Assembly: GCA_020226215.1 (NCBI GenBank)
Contig: CM035226.1
Location: forward strand, 64,193,455-64,257,454
From: Sindora glabra
Taxonomy: Eukaryota; Streptophyta; Magnoliopsida; Fabales; Fabaceae
Length of the DNA: 64,000 bases
Direction: 5' to 3'
Below the pieces are notes generated by a model that saw only the letters and a list, made by a program, of their open reading frames with translations, searched no databases and was not told the origin of the DNA. The position numbers and the translations under genes are program-made. Shown one piece after another: positions 46,701 through 59,340 of this stretch (position 1 is its first letter; every line of letters begins with the position of its first letter).

Positions 46701-47760
46701 TGAGAGAACATTGAACTTAAGATGGAACCTGAGTCGGTTCCACAACCAGTTGTGGAAGAACTTGCTCATGTAATACAAAACCCATGTAGGTCTAGTAGGA
46801 TACGTCATGAGCTCAAGAGGTATGGATTTCTCATGACTCATCACAGTGATATATTACTCATAAACCAAGATGAGCTCATAACTTACCAAAAGGGTATAAT
46901 GGGCCCAGATTCTGGGAAATGGCTAGAAGTTATAAAATCAAAGATGGAATCTATGTATGCAAACCAAGTTTAGACTTTGGTTGATCCACCTGAAGGGTAA
47001 AACCCATTAGGTGCGAATGGGTTTTTAAAAAGAAAACTAACATGGATGGTAATGTGTGTACCTTTAAGGGGCGATTGGTTGTAAAAGATTTCAAATAAAT
47101 CCATAGTATTGACAATGATGAGACTTTTTCTCTAGTTATCTTACTTAAATCCATCAGGATTCTTCTAGCTATAGCCATATATTATGATTATGAAACTTAG
47201 CAAATGGATGTCAAAACCGCTTTCCTTAATGGAAATTTTCTTGAGGATATGTACATGACACAACTTGAAGGTTTTATAAATCTTGAAAACACTAGAAAAG
47301 TTTGCAAGTTGCAATGATCCATTTATGGATTGAAGCAAACTTCTCGGAGTTAGAATCTTCATTTCGATGATGCAATTAAAGAGTTTGGTTTCATTAAGAA
47401 TAAAGATGAACCCTGTGTGTACAAAAAGGTTAGTGGGAGCGTAATAGTCTTTTTGATATTGTATGTAGATGACATACTACTCATTGAAAATGACATTCCT
47501 ACACTACAATCTGTAAAAACTTAGTTAGGAAATTGGTTTTCTATGAAATACTTAGGTAAGGCATCCTATATATTATGTATCAAGATCTGTAGAAATAGAT
47601 CGAGAAAATTACTTGGCCTAAGTCAGAGTACATACATTGATAAGGTGCTAAAGAGGTTTAGCATGCAAAATTCCAAAAGAGAATTCTTGTCGATGTCATA
47701 TGGCGTAAGTCTCTCAAAAACTCAATGTCCTTCCTAGAGTGTGAGAGACAGCGCATGTGT
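46701..47760 (+). pseudogene. Copia-4 reverse transcriptase remnant
   Basis: An open frame at 46722-46973 holds the pre-RT linker and RT start (RSSRIRHELKRYGFL, KWLEVIKSKMESM). Then, across stops and shifts, QMDVKTAFLNGNF (the first catalytic Asp), KVCKL, SIYGLKQTS and LYVDDILL (TAT GTA GAT GAC, 47462-47473). An open frame 47543-47737 gives MKYLGKASYILCIKI and LSQSTYIDKVLKRFSM. The catalytic residues are retained. Confidence 0.9.
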
Positions 47761-48338
47761 AAGATCCTTTATGCATCTACAATTGGGTTTATCATGTATG
47801 TCATGTTATGTACTCGACTTGATGTCTTGTATGCTTTAAGTATGACAAGCAGATACCAATCAAATTTTGGTAAAAGTCACTGAACAACTGTAAAAAATAT
47901 TCTTAAGTACTTAAAAAAAACTAAAGGCATGTTCTTGATTTATGGAAATAAGGAAGAGCTCATTGTAAGTGGTTACATTGATACTAGTTTTCAAACCAAC
48001 AAAGATGATTTCAGGTTGTAGTCAGATTATGTATTTTGCCTCAATGGTGGCATTGTAACCTAGAAGAGTTCAAAGTAAGGGATAGTGGCTAATTCTACAA
48101 TAGAAGCTAAATACATTGCAGCATCAGATGCCACAAAAGAGGTAGTTTGGATTAAGAATTTCATCACAAAACTTAGAGTTGTTTCTAGCATTGCTAACCC
48201 AGTAGAGCTTTATTATGATAATAATGGAGCCATGTGCAAGCTAAGGAACCTAAATCTCACCAGAAGTCCAAACATATACTCCAACATTATTATCTCATAG
48301 GAGATTGTCGATAGAAATGATGTTAGGATATGCAAAAT
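47761..48338 (+). pseudogene. Copia-4 RNase H, 5' portion
   Basis: YQSNFGKSH and an open frame at 48085-48300 (MANSTIEAKYIAASDATKEVVWIKNF...VELYYDNNGAMC) give the RNase H core with its YxDN motif. The frame runs to 48338, where the LTR-like insertion begins. Confidence 0.85.
48334..48338. repeat. Target-site duplication AAAAT, left copy (LTR-like insertion)
   Basis: Partner at 52633-52637 is AGAAT, one transition apart. Removing the insertion and one copy joins the two RNase H parts in frame. Confidence 0.75.
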
Positions 48339-51300
48339 TGTCACGACCCGATTTATTTTTTTGTCATGACTGGCATAAAGATACCTAACCAGTACTCCAC
48401 ACTGATTAGATATCCTTACTAGCCTCCAAAGATGACACAATATCCTAGATCTTTGTAAAACTAGCACTAGGGGCGTATAGAAGAAAATAGATAAAAAAAA
48501 TGTTAAAACACCAACATAAAATATAGAATATGCATACATCACAAAAATATTTACAAAAGATAAGTTTGTTTACAGTACTTCAAATAAACTGACTCTAGTT
48601 CTCTAATTCACTAACCTAATTAGGGCCTTCCTCCTCTGGGTCAGATTCTGGAGGGGAACAAAAGTAAAACACTCTAGGCACTGATGGAGTCACATTACTC
48701 CCAGACTCGTCATCTGGGGTAACCTGCACCAATAGAAAGAAAACATCAAGGACATTTGGCTTCATGTCTATGGGCCAAAAGTCTACACGGTACCAAATGT
48801 TTACATCTGTAGAGGTGACCCGAATCTCAAGATGGAGCTCCAATCCATAAGTCCCTCAGGGAGTGGTGGCATATCCTCTATAAGTGTTAGTGTGTATCCA
48901 CGGGTACATGATCCGAACCTATAATTTCAATACAATAGATAGAGTGAGTATAAGACATACTCAGTGAGTAATAACTTGTTATTCCCTTTTAGGTTTTCCT
49001 GTCTAGGATTTCTTTTCTACTCGTGATTCATACCTTTAATTAAAAATCCAAATTTAGATATTTTATTTTTGAGAAATGGCATTAGTTGATATGTAATGTT
49101 ACCTTATATCTTCAATCCAACCTTGTCCCCATTGTTAGTGTATATGCCCTAAAACCAATCATATTGGTGATTGTAATTTTGAATCATGTTATTTTAATGG
49201 CAATTCCAATTATTATATTTATATATATTGTCTGCGTAATATATTCAATTATGATAATAACCTTAGAATAATTGTATTCTTAAATGTCCCTAGTCATATA
49301 TCATTATGGATTAGGTTGCTTTGATATGTTAAGACTAGCATGTGTGAAGACTTATATGGGATATTAAGTTTACACATGAGTACAAGTTAGAGAACTTGTA
49401 TACTGGATTGACCCATATTAAGAACACTACATGGATCGTTATATGAGTGTCATGAGTGGTTCTTAATGATCATTAATAATATGGTCCTTTGACTTGAGAT
49501 CACCAAGGTTCCCTACATGTGAGTTTCATATTTTGATACTATTCTATGTCACTAATGGTTGAGTGAATGCAAGGGTAGATATTGGATATGTCACATATCA
49601 TGCGGAGGGGTTTGTGTGATCAAGATGGGATTTATCCCTCCTATATAACAGGAGTAACATCTGTGGGCCCCTTGATTAAGTAAAGCTAAGAAAATGCATG
49701 GCCATGCTCAGATAAATTGACATGGAATGTCGATTGCATTTGTTTCAGTCAACTTATTTAAGAATTAAGAAACCTTAAGATTGGGCTATACAGGAATGAC
49801 ACAGTCCATGTCTCGTGCTCAATCTAGATGTATAGGACAAAAGGACATAGGTGATGATCATGTGTAAAGGTTTAGTCAAATCATTGACTTTCTCATTACT
49901 TGGGTAACAATGATGTGTTGCTAGACACCGATCATTGTTTATGATCATTAATATGATCAATGGTCATTGCCAACGTAATGAGAGCCTGTAGGGTCGCACA
50001 CTTAGAGCCTAGTGAATTTGGAATTAATGGACCAAATTGTTTAGGCCTAATATTTAGGAATTCATATTATAATTATAAGGTCCAATAGTAAGCCTATAAT
50101 TGTATATGGAATAAAGCCCAAATAAGTTAGCTTTTTCTATGCACCTATTTAAATAGGCTTGTTGGGTAATAATAGTTAATATTATTATTAATATTCACGC
50201 ACCCCAAAAAGGCACAAAAAAATTCTAACACCTCTTCTTGACCAAAACTCCTGAAGAGGCGTAGCTAGTACTACGAGGTGAAAAGAGATCAATTCCAATC
50301 GGTGTTTGTGTAGACATTCATCGGTGATTCACGAGTTCATGTGGATACTTCAAAGTCTTCGGCCGAAAGGAAGTTGAAGAGGTGATCAACGATCGAGTTC
50401 TAGAGTCATCAACAAAGGTATTGAACGAATCTTTTAACGTTTTTGCATGGATCCGGTGGATGGGATCGGTTTATTCCGCTGCGCTTGTATGACTCCCGAT
50501 CCCAACACCCGCCACCCTAGGCCCGAGGCCACCAACCTTTTCTCTCCACTACTAACCACTCCTCTCCTTTTCTATGAAGGATGTTTTCTCCCTCCCACAT
50601 TTTCACAAGCAGAATGAATAATTGTGGGACACCACATGCATCAATCACAATTGTTATGGATTTTTCCTCGAAGAATATATCAAAATACTAACTATGCCAT
50701 GAGTGTTTTATGCTTCATTTGTCCTTCTAGGCTTGTTATTATGTCAATTCCTAAAGGGTATTTATGTACACAATTCAAACAATTCATGTCACATAAGGGT
50801 TTTCCAAACTTCATTTTCTTGATATCAAGGATGCTCCCTGATTTTTTTTCTTGTTCTGGACCCTATCTAGGTAGCCTAAGATTGGAAATTATTTGGAGGA
50901 CTAAATAAAATTTAAAATTTCTGAAAATTTGACTCATGCTACCTCACACTCATAGAGACTCATATAAGTTTTTCCATAATTTTTCTCAACCATTTAGTAC
51001 TCCTAAAAATTTCGTGAATAGAACCAGAAAATTTTGGATTCTGTCATGAACAATTTTTATTCACAATTTTATTGGCTAACCAGACCATCTCTGATTGCCA
51101 TGAAAATTTTATGCTACATTAAAAACACCTTAACTGACTCCCCTGAATTTTTTTATGATTTTTCATGATCATTTTATGCCCCAAAAATTTTAAAAACGGA
51201 GACCAACGTGAAAGTGCCCTGTTTCTGGACAGCACTGATGACCTAACTAAGGAAATTATTCTAAAATATATAAAAATTTCTAAAAATCCTCAAAATTTCC

Positions 51301-52632
51301 AGAATTCAACCTCACATCATGAGAGACCTTGGAATATCAGAAATCAAATTTTTTTTATGACTAATCACCTAGGTTTCACGTGACCATACATCAACCAAAA
51401 TTTCAACAGCATTATTGATTCTCCTTGATACCAATTCCAACATAACCTTAACAATTTCTTTATAACAACTAAGAGCAATTCCATTCTCATCATCCATGAT
51501 CTAATTACTCACTTCCAGCAACATCATAACATGTTCAAATTATTCCAAACTAATTATTACAACAATCAACACAAATCATATTAAAAGAGCCATAATTGTC
51601 AGTTTTGACAATCCAACATTGGAAATTCATAGAATTTGTAACAAGCTATTACTCACCTCAATCCTTTACTCTCTTCTTCCTTCCAACACTGAGTTTTGAG
51701 GGAGAGGGAGGTGAATTCAAAGAAACAAAATCAGACTTTAGGATTGAGAAGAAGAGGAATATCATAAGAAATTAAGAGGGGTTAAGAGGAATTAATGATT
51801 TACCTAACTAGCTTGCAATGTTTCCTTAAGTTTGCTTTGCCTAAAATTTATTTTCTCTTTCTCTAGGGTTGTATGTTTTGGCCTGGAATGGAGCAGAAGT
51901 TTACTGCTACTAAGTCTCCCTTTTTTGTATAAAATTTGTTTAAAGAAAATTTCTAAAAAATTCTACAAATTTTCATCAAATCCTAAGCTTGATTTTATCT
52001 TGGATTTTGGAGATATTTGGATGTTTTCTTGCATGTCCGAGTGGTCTGAGTTTTCAAACCATGATAACCCCTTCTAGCCAATAAAAATGTAACACAATTC
52101 AAGAGTTCTCAATTATTACACTTTAGCCTCAAGTTTTACTCTTTTCTTTCATTTTGGTCCTTGTCTTCCTTTGGAAGTTTGGGCTGTCATTGGGCCACGA
52201 ATTTGGGCTTTAAATTTTCATATTTTGGGCCTAAAAAAAATTGGGCCAACCCAAACCACACAACAAAAATAAAAAAGGCCAAAAAGATATAGGGATTTAT
52301 TACAATTCAACCCCAAATTACTTATTCTCTTTACACTTTCACCCTTAGGCTTCTAACTATTTTTAAAAATTTTATTTTCAAATTTCATAATCATTTTTTA
52401 GCTTTAAAAATTAATTTTGGCCATCCATAAATTTTTAAAATTAATTTACTATAATTTTGACTCATTTGTTCACTTTTTCGTTTTACCGGGTATTGGAAAT
52501 TCAATAAATTTCTAAGTAAAATTTCTAAAACCTATTCTTAATTTTTTTTAAGTCATTTTTCACTCATTATAATGTTCCTTAAAAAAATTTTAATTTTTTT
52601 CTTCACTATTATACTAATTTAGGGTTATTACA
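48339..52632. mobile_element. LTR-like insertion in Copia-4 RNase H (about 2.9 kb without its own nested LTR)
   Basis: Starts TGTCACGACCCG and ends GGGTTATTACA, so it has TG...CA ends with a near-perfect 5-bp duplication. It has no internal retroelement coding, and its frames (48616-48843 on -, 50624-50908, 51165-51383, 51832-52077 on +) are unrecognised. The best reading is a solo LTR, perhaps Ty3/Gypsy-like judging by the TGTCACGACC start I recall from such LTRs. Superfamily not proven. Confidence 0.6.
49133..50507 (+). repeat. Solo LTR of the Copia-4 family, nested (1375 bp)
   Basis: TGTTAGTGTATATGCCC...GATCCCAACA, matching both Copia-4 LTRs. Flanks CCCAT and CCCGC agree at three of five positions, the rest transitions, a plausible worn duplication. 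It sits inside the LTR-like insertion that sits inside Copia-4. Confidence 0.9.
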
Positions 52633-52705
52633 AGAATACCGACTGACGATAACATCATCGATCCACTAACAAAAGTCCTGACATAGTAGAAGCATGATAG
52701 TCAAC
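52633..52705 (+). pseudogene. Copia-4 RNase H, 3' portion
   Basis: Contains the terminal RNase H motif DPLTK (52660-52674) and then stops. It continues the frame that was broken at 48338. Confidence 0.85.
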
Positions 52706-52749
52706 TGAGATCTATAGGTATTAGATATATGGATGATTGGATTTAATGC

Positions 52750-52760
52750 AAGTAGGATAT
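52750..52760 (+). other. Polypurine tract of Copia-4
   Basis: AAGTAGGATAT, directly before the 3' LTR; a worn form of AAGTGGGAGAT. Confidence 0.75.
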
Positions 52761-54124
52761 TGTTAGTGTATATGCCCTAAAACTAATCATATTGATGATT
52801 ATAAATTTGAATCATGTTATTTTAATGACAATTTTAATTATCATATTTATATATATTATCTGCGTAATATATTTAATTATGATAATAATTTTAAAATAAT
52901 TATATTCTTAAATATCTCTAGTCATATATCATTGTGGATTAGGTTTCTTTAATATGTTAAGACTGCCATGTTCAGTGACTTATATGAGATATTAAGTCTA
53001 CATATGAGTACAAGTTAGAGAACTTGTATACTAGATCGACCCACTCTAAGAATACTACATGGATCGTTATATGAATGTCATGAGTGAATCTTAGTGATCA
53101 TTATTAATATGGTCATTTGGTTTGAGATCACCAAGGTTCCCTACATGTGAGTTTCATATTTTGATACTACTCTATGTCATTCTTAGTTGAGTGAATACAA
53201 GGATAGTTATTGGATATGTCACATATTATGCAGAAGGGTTTGTGTGATCAAGATGGATTTTGTCCCTCCTATATAACAAGTGACATTTGTGGGCCCCTTG
53301 ATTAAGTAAGACTGAAAAAATGTATGGCCATGTTCAAGTGAATTGACATGAGATGTCAATTACATTTGCTTCAGTTAACTTACTTAGGAATCAAGGAACC
53401 TTTGGATTGGGCTATATAAGAATGACACAGTCCATGTCTCGTGCTCAATCTAGATGTCTAGGACAAAAGGATATAGATGATGATCACATATAAAAGTTTA
53501 ATCGATTCACCAACTTTCTCATTACTTGGGTAACAACGATGTGTAGCTAGACGCCGCTCATTATTTATGATCATTAATGTAATTTATTATTATTACCAAT
53601 GTAATGAGAGTCTGTAGGATTGCATACTTAGAACTTAGTGGATTTGGAATTGATGAATCAAATTGTTTAGGCCTAATATTTAAGAATTCCATGTTATAAT
53701 TATAAGGCCCAATAATAAGCCTATAATTATACATAGAATAAAGTCCAATTAGTTAGGATTTTCTATGCATATATTTAAATAGGCTTGTTGGATAATAATA
53801 CATGATTATTCACGTATCTCAAAGCATAGAAAAATCCTAACACCCTTCCTTGACCATAACTATTGAAGAGGCATAGCTAGTACTATGAGGCTAAGGAGAA
53901 GAATTTCAACTAGTGTTCGTGTGGATATTCATTGGTGATCTACTAGTTCGTGTGGATACCTCAAATTCTTCGGCTGAAAGGAAGTTGAAGAGGTGATCAA
54001 TGAACGAGTTCCTGAATTATTAGAAATGTATTTCTTGAATCTTTATTCTAATATAACATTTTGTATGGATCCGTTGGCTGGGATCAGTTATTTCGCTGTG
54101 CTTGTTTGACTCTCGATCCTAACA
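52761..54124 (+). repeat. Copia-4 3' LTR (1364 bp)
   Basis: TGTTAGTGTATATGCCC...GATCCTAACA, followed by the TATAT duplication. Confidence 0.95.
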
Positions 54125-54182
54125 TATATATATTTTATAAAAAAAATTATACATGGCTCCCTTTGAGGAAAAGATTTTGACT

Positions 54183-54990
54183 CACTATTACAAAATTACC
54201 CTTTCATATTGATTATTTTAGGGTTTTGACTTCATTTCCTACCTAATGTGTATATGAGTATTATTGTAAATTTGGCACATTCAACATTGATTTTAAAACC
54301 AATGTGGAATATTGGTAATGATTTTAATTGGTTTACAAGAAAACCGACATGTTTAATTCCTAGATATTAATTAAACATTCATATTAGATGTCAATTTATA
54401 ATCGATCTAATAAAATGTAATAAACCAATGTGAAATGTAGATTACAATGTTAGTTTGAAAACTACCATTAAAAATTAAGGTTATCTCATAACATAATGTC
54501 AGTTTATGTTAAATAATTAACATAATATGTCATAAAAAATGACAGCTTTTTAAAGTAATCGACATTATTTATTAGTCCTTTTTTTCTAATAGTATTCACC
54601 TATATCCTACTATTCCTAGAGTAGTATCCAAACTTAATTATAGAATCCAAACAACATATTATTATACTACACTATCATAAAAAAGTTAATTGACATTAGT
54701 TGTTTAACATATTTGATCTTAGTTTATTATTATTGTTTCTATTGAGCATCATTGTGAATATTTAATGACATTATTTTTAAAACCATCATGGAAAATAAAA
54801 GTAATGTCAGTTTGCATAAAAAATAAACTATCATCATTTTTTATAGCATACATAATTTGGTACTTAGTCATATTTAAATATGTCAATTTTTATTAAATAA
54901 CTATCATTGAAAATTCAAATTTAATGTTAACTTACTTTATTAACCAATGTAGGATGTGTTATACACCATATTGATGATTCACATAGCAAC
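54183..54990 (+). mobile_element. CACTA element C, left terminus with subterminal repeats
   Basis: CACTATTACAAAATTACC is nearly the same as the CACTA B end. Subterminal words (ACCAATGTGGAATATTGG, ACCAATGTGAAATGT, AATGTCAGTTTG, ATGACATTA) run in both orientations to about 54950. An inverted TAATAGTA at 54587-54594 could close a 412-bp MITE-like copy, but the three flanking bases do not match and subterminal words continue past it. No other end found. Confidence 0.55.
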
Positions 54991-56372
54991 CATTATATTT
55001 CCCTCCCCATAAAGGGAAAAAAAATTCATTCTCTACATTCTCTTCATTTTATATAGCATTTCAGAACCCTTCCTACTACTTTTAACCTAAAATACTCCAA
55101 AACTTTAAAAAACATAATACTCTAATATTATAATACAATTTAGTTATAGGATTAGGGAATACCTAATGATTTGCACTATTGAATGGCACACATCCAAAGC
55201 ATTTTCAAATTATAAGAGAATAAAGTAAATAAATAAAAATTTGAGTGTTGCAATAATCATAAAGAAAATACTTATCATGGTAAAAGAAAAATTACCTTCT
55301 AATTTATCTTAGATATCTTTATTCCTTATGTTTCCCAAAACCTAACCAAACCAGCATCTTTATCTTAATTTTAGTAGTTTTATGTAAAAAAATGTTTAAA
55401 AATGATGAAAAGTTACCTCAGTCAAAGATAGGTATGTTATTATGAGTACCCATTACTCAATATATGAGTTTATTGCTTCCTAGAAAAGCACTCTTAAATC
55501 TCATATTTGTAAATACAATGAGTAATATTCTTTAAAATTTCATGCATGATATTGCAACTAATGCTAAAAAAGATGAATGAAATCAAGTTTCTTAATTGTA
55601 CAAACCTATAAAAGTTACATTAAAGTGAAAGGCAATATAATATGGTCAATCATAAAATTAAACCTAAATTACAAGAATGAATATAAGATATGAAATAAAT
55701 CCTACATTTATATTTTACATTTTTCCAATAAGTACTAAATCTTATATATTTTAGTCATAAGCTAATTAAGTTTCAATCTTATAAAATAATTAATAAGCAT
55801 ATGAAATTGAAAAGAAACATCATAAGGTTTGAAGAAAAGCATAACTTGCTAGAAAAAGAATTATTTTATGCTTTGCAATAAAATTTGCAAATGGCACCAT
55901 GACTTCACTCTATTTATTTTCATCTCATGCCTATTTTTTTGCAGTTTTAAAGTTTACATGTTGATTATTAACAAATAATTAATTTTTATAACAAAATGAT
56001 ATCATTTGACTATAGAATTTTCAACTTTGGTTATTAAATAAAACCTAACATAATAAACCAAGTATTCTTCTTTTTTCACTTTATTTCAAGCAATTTTTTT
56101 ATAAATTTACAAGTCGGTAAAGTTAAAATTTTTTATTCCATTACGAAAATTTTCAAATACAATTAAATAAAAACAAACAATAACAAATTGAACAATTTAA
56201 CATATGATAAATCATAAGGTTAACGAGAAACTAACAAAGGAACAATCTAACAAATGAGAAACTATAAAGTATAAATTTTTAATTAAAAAATTATTATAAA
56301 AAAAGGCACAAAATAGGATTCCTCTTCTTGTAATTCCTTTATATTAGTTAAAGGCTTAAGTTGGAGGATGTA

Positions 56373-56715
56373 GATGGTATTAAATTGATGATAAATTATA
56401 ATAAAACAAAACAATATAACTAATCTTGCAATAAAGTTAAAAGGTTAAGTCTTCTAATGCAAGAATGGTCACACTACTTCTTCTCATTACAATTTCTCAT
56501 TAGCTTTTTCATCTTCACATTTTCTCCCTAATTGTACTTCTTAAGATGAAACATAAAGAATAAAGATAGATCTAAAAGGTGTGATGGTTACCAACTGAAG
56601 ATAAATTATAATGAAAAGAAGCAATATGAGCAATCTTGCAATGAACATAAAAGTTTAAGCTTTCTAGTGGAAGAGCAATTATAATACTTCCTACTATAAT
56701 TTCTCATCGATTAGC
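56373..56715 (+). repeat. Duplicated segment, two copies about 135 bp, 210 bp apart
   Basis: GATGGT...GATAAATTATAAT...AATCTTGCAAT...AATTTCTCAT blocks at 56373-56507 recur at 56583-56712 with moderate divergence. Confidence 0.7.
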
Positions 56716-57665
56716 ACATCATTGATAACACATTGCATAAATGTTTCAAATGAAGAGTAAGAATAAAATTTTCTCAAACAGTCGTATAACAATTCAAATA
56801 ATCACTATGCAATTCATTAGTCAATTTACCATATAGTTAATAATACATTATGTCACACATAAACTTAATCACCTACCACCATGGTATAATAGGGTCCATC
56901 AAAATGGTACTAGTAGTACATGATCCTAGGTGCACATATACTATTAGTACAATTTTGATCAACATTTTTGTCATGCTCTAATATCATTTTTATCATGATC
57001 ATAACCCAATCATTATCAACTGGAACACATTTTCTAGTTTCCATCAGCCTATTCCTAATTATTTAGCTTAATCCTAATTAACAAGTATCATATATAGGTA
57101 AAAGAAAATGGTACTTTAGAAAGAAAACATTCATTGGAATTCATTGAGGTTTCTATAAAAGATGAGAAAGTTAAGTATGCTTATAGTCCTCCCAAAATGA
57201 GGATAAGTAAGTCTAGCTAACTTTTAAGGAATTAATTCAAATATATCCTCTATCTAAATTTATGAAAAAATAATGCCAAAAATATAATATATACAAGATT
57301 CTATGTTACCATACTACCATTAGTGAACTTCCATGGAACCTAGCTATAAGAAGGTGGATGCAAAAGATCGACTTGAAAATCTATAAAATAAATAATAGAG
57401 GAGTGAGTTTGGGGTTTAGTAAGTGAATAATCTATAAAAATAACAACAATTTACAATAACTTACCCATCGGACTATCCTCATTTAACAATTTATATCACA
57501 TTTAAGAATATTAGTAACTAAGGGCCAAGAATAATGAGATCAATATATAATCATTTCATTTTCAATGTATCATATAATAACATTCATAAATAACTACACT
57601 CAAGATCACATTTTATTTGGAACAATAAATAATAGATAAAATACATTCATTTATCTTTTAACTAT

Positions 57666-57785
57666 TAAGCCAGCCTTATACTTTACTTACATATTTTTAT
57701 CCTTACTCCTCCTAAGCTAGCCTTATACTCTACCTACATATTTTTATCTTTACTCCTCCTAGGCTAACCTTATACCTTACCTGCC
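57666..57785 (+). repeat. Tandem repeat, 47-bp unit, about 2.6 copies
   Basis: Units start TAAGC/TAGGC at 57666, 57713 and 57760 and contain CCTTATAC, ACATATTTTTATC and TACTCCTCC. Confidence 0.85.
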
Positions 57786-58081
57786 TTATTATTAGGAATT
57801 TTCCATCTAGCATTCATATCATTGCCCCTGTCAAATTTCTAATTTTTAATACCACCCATGACATGATTCATAACGCAATTTAAATATTCGAGCTCAAGCT
57901 CTATTCAATGCAGTTATAATTCAATTTTAATGTATATCATAATACATGTCAACACTATTATACCCTCTTGTAAGGTTATAAGCATTCACACATATCATAA
58001 TAATCGATTCATAAAATATTTCTTAACATATTTTATTTCATGATTAATGCAATAAATTCATTATAACACATATTATATTAT

Positions 58082-59340
58082 GGGGCCGTTTGGTTCAAAC
58101 TGGGGAAAGGAAATGGAATCAGGAAAGGGAATTAGGGGAAAAGGAAAGGAATGACTCCTGATTACCTAATCTGTTTGGTTCAAACAAGAAAGGGAATTAA
58201 GTATTTTTAATTTACTTTATTAATAATTATTACATTAAAAATAATATATTTATAATTATTTTTAAAATAATTATTATAATTATTATCTTATTATTTTTAT
58301 TTTATTTACTAATATTATAATTTTTATAATTATTTATTATTAATTATTAACATCTTATTAATATTATTTTTATTAATACTTTATTTTAACTATTATTAAT
58401 ATATTAATAATAATTAATATTATTATAATAAATTTAAAAATTATTATTTATTTAATTATTATTTTTAATATTTATAATTTTATTAATATTATTAATTATT
58501 AATAATTTAAAATTATTATAATATTAAAAATAATAATAATTAAAAATATTATAAAATTATTAATATAATTGAAAAATATTATAATATTTATTATTTATTT
58601 AGTATTTAATAATATTATAGTATTTTTAATTTATTAAAAATTAATATTATTAAAATAATAATTAAATAAATAATTATTATTATATATTAATACCATTATT
58701 AATATTTATTTAATAATTAAATAAATAATAATTATCATATTTTAATAATATTATTAATATTTATTTAAAAATAAATAATATTAATTGTTAATAACTTAAA
58801 AATATTATAATATTATTAATATAATTAGATAATATTATAATAATAATTATTTATTTAATATTTAATAAAATTATTTGTTAAATAAATATTTATAATATAT
58901 AATAATTATTTATTTATTATTATTTATGGTAATAATTATTATAAATAATAAATAATTATTATTTATTATTTATTTTTTATTATTTTTTATTATTATTAAT
59001 TATTAATATTAAAAATATTATAATATTAAAAATAATAAGTATTAAAATATTATAATATTATTAATATAATTGAATAATAATAAAATATTTATTATATATT
59101 TAATATTTAATAATATTATTAATATATAATGATTATTTAATAATATTATTAGAGAAGATAGGGAAAGGGAATGGGATTCTCTAAGGAGTGGGGAGGAATC
59201 ACCATTCCCTTAAATGGGGTAATCCCATTAAGGGAAAAAGGGGAAATGGAATGAATTTTTTCTAAACCAAACAAAAATAAAGGGAATGAAACCCTGCAAT
59301 TTTCTTTCTCTTTTCTAAAGACCCCTAACCAAATGGCTCC
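58082..59340. mobile_element. MITE-like element with a large A+T core
   Basis: Ends GGGGCCGTTTGGTT and AACCAAATGGCTCC form a 14-bp inverted repeat with two mismatches. The GTTTGGTT word is typical of plant MITEs of the hAT or PIF/Harbinger type. Flanks TATATTAT and TATATAAC match at six of eight positions, which would suit hAT but is low complexity. G-rich arms (GGGAAAGGGAATGGG type) enclose the core. Confidence 0.6.
58203..59148. repeat. Nearly pure A+T tract of about 950 bp
   Basis: TAAT, ATTATT and AATATTAT words with only scattered G or C. It is densely self-complementary. It lies between the two G-rich arms of the MITE-like element. Confidence 0.85.

Larger units (their letters stand above)
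42557..54124 (+). mobile_element. Copia-4: full-length Copia with nested insertions in RNase H
   Basis: LTRs at 42557-43921 and 52761-54124 (about 90% alike by inspection), PBS, gag, protease, integrase, RT, RNase H, polypurine tract and TATAT duplication. RNase H is interrupted by a 4.3-kb insertion at 48339-52632. Without it the element would be about 7.27 kb. The product resembles the TNT1-94-like Copia polyproteins commonly annotated in plants. It is dead through many stops but has every part. Confidence 0.95.
54991..58081. other. Unassigned AT-rich DNA, possibly CACTA C interior or old LTR
   Basis: No coding recognised. GAGTGAGTTTGGGGTTTAGT near 57400 resembles TGAGT...CTCAGTGAGTAA at 48940 in the LTR-like insertion, a weak hint of related LTR sequence. 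Two local repeats are listed separately. Confidence 0.4.

Noticed and set aside
45806..47362. Minus-strand frames opposite Copia-4 integrase and RT
   Set aside because: They are antisense shadows of the recognisable plus-strand polyprotein.
54183..54594. Complete 412-bp CACTA MITE
   Set aside because: The inverted end at 54594 is worn, flanks ACT and TTC do not match, and subterminal repeats go on beyond it; kept only as a left terminus.
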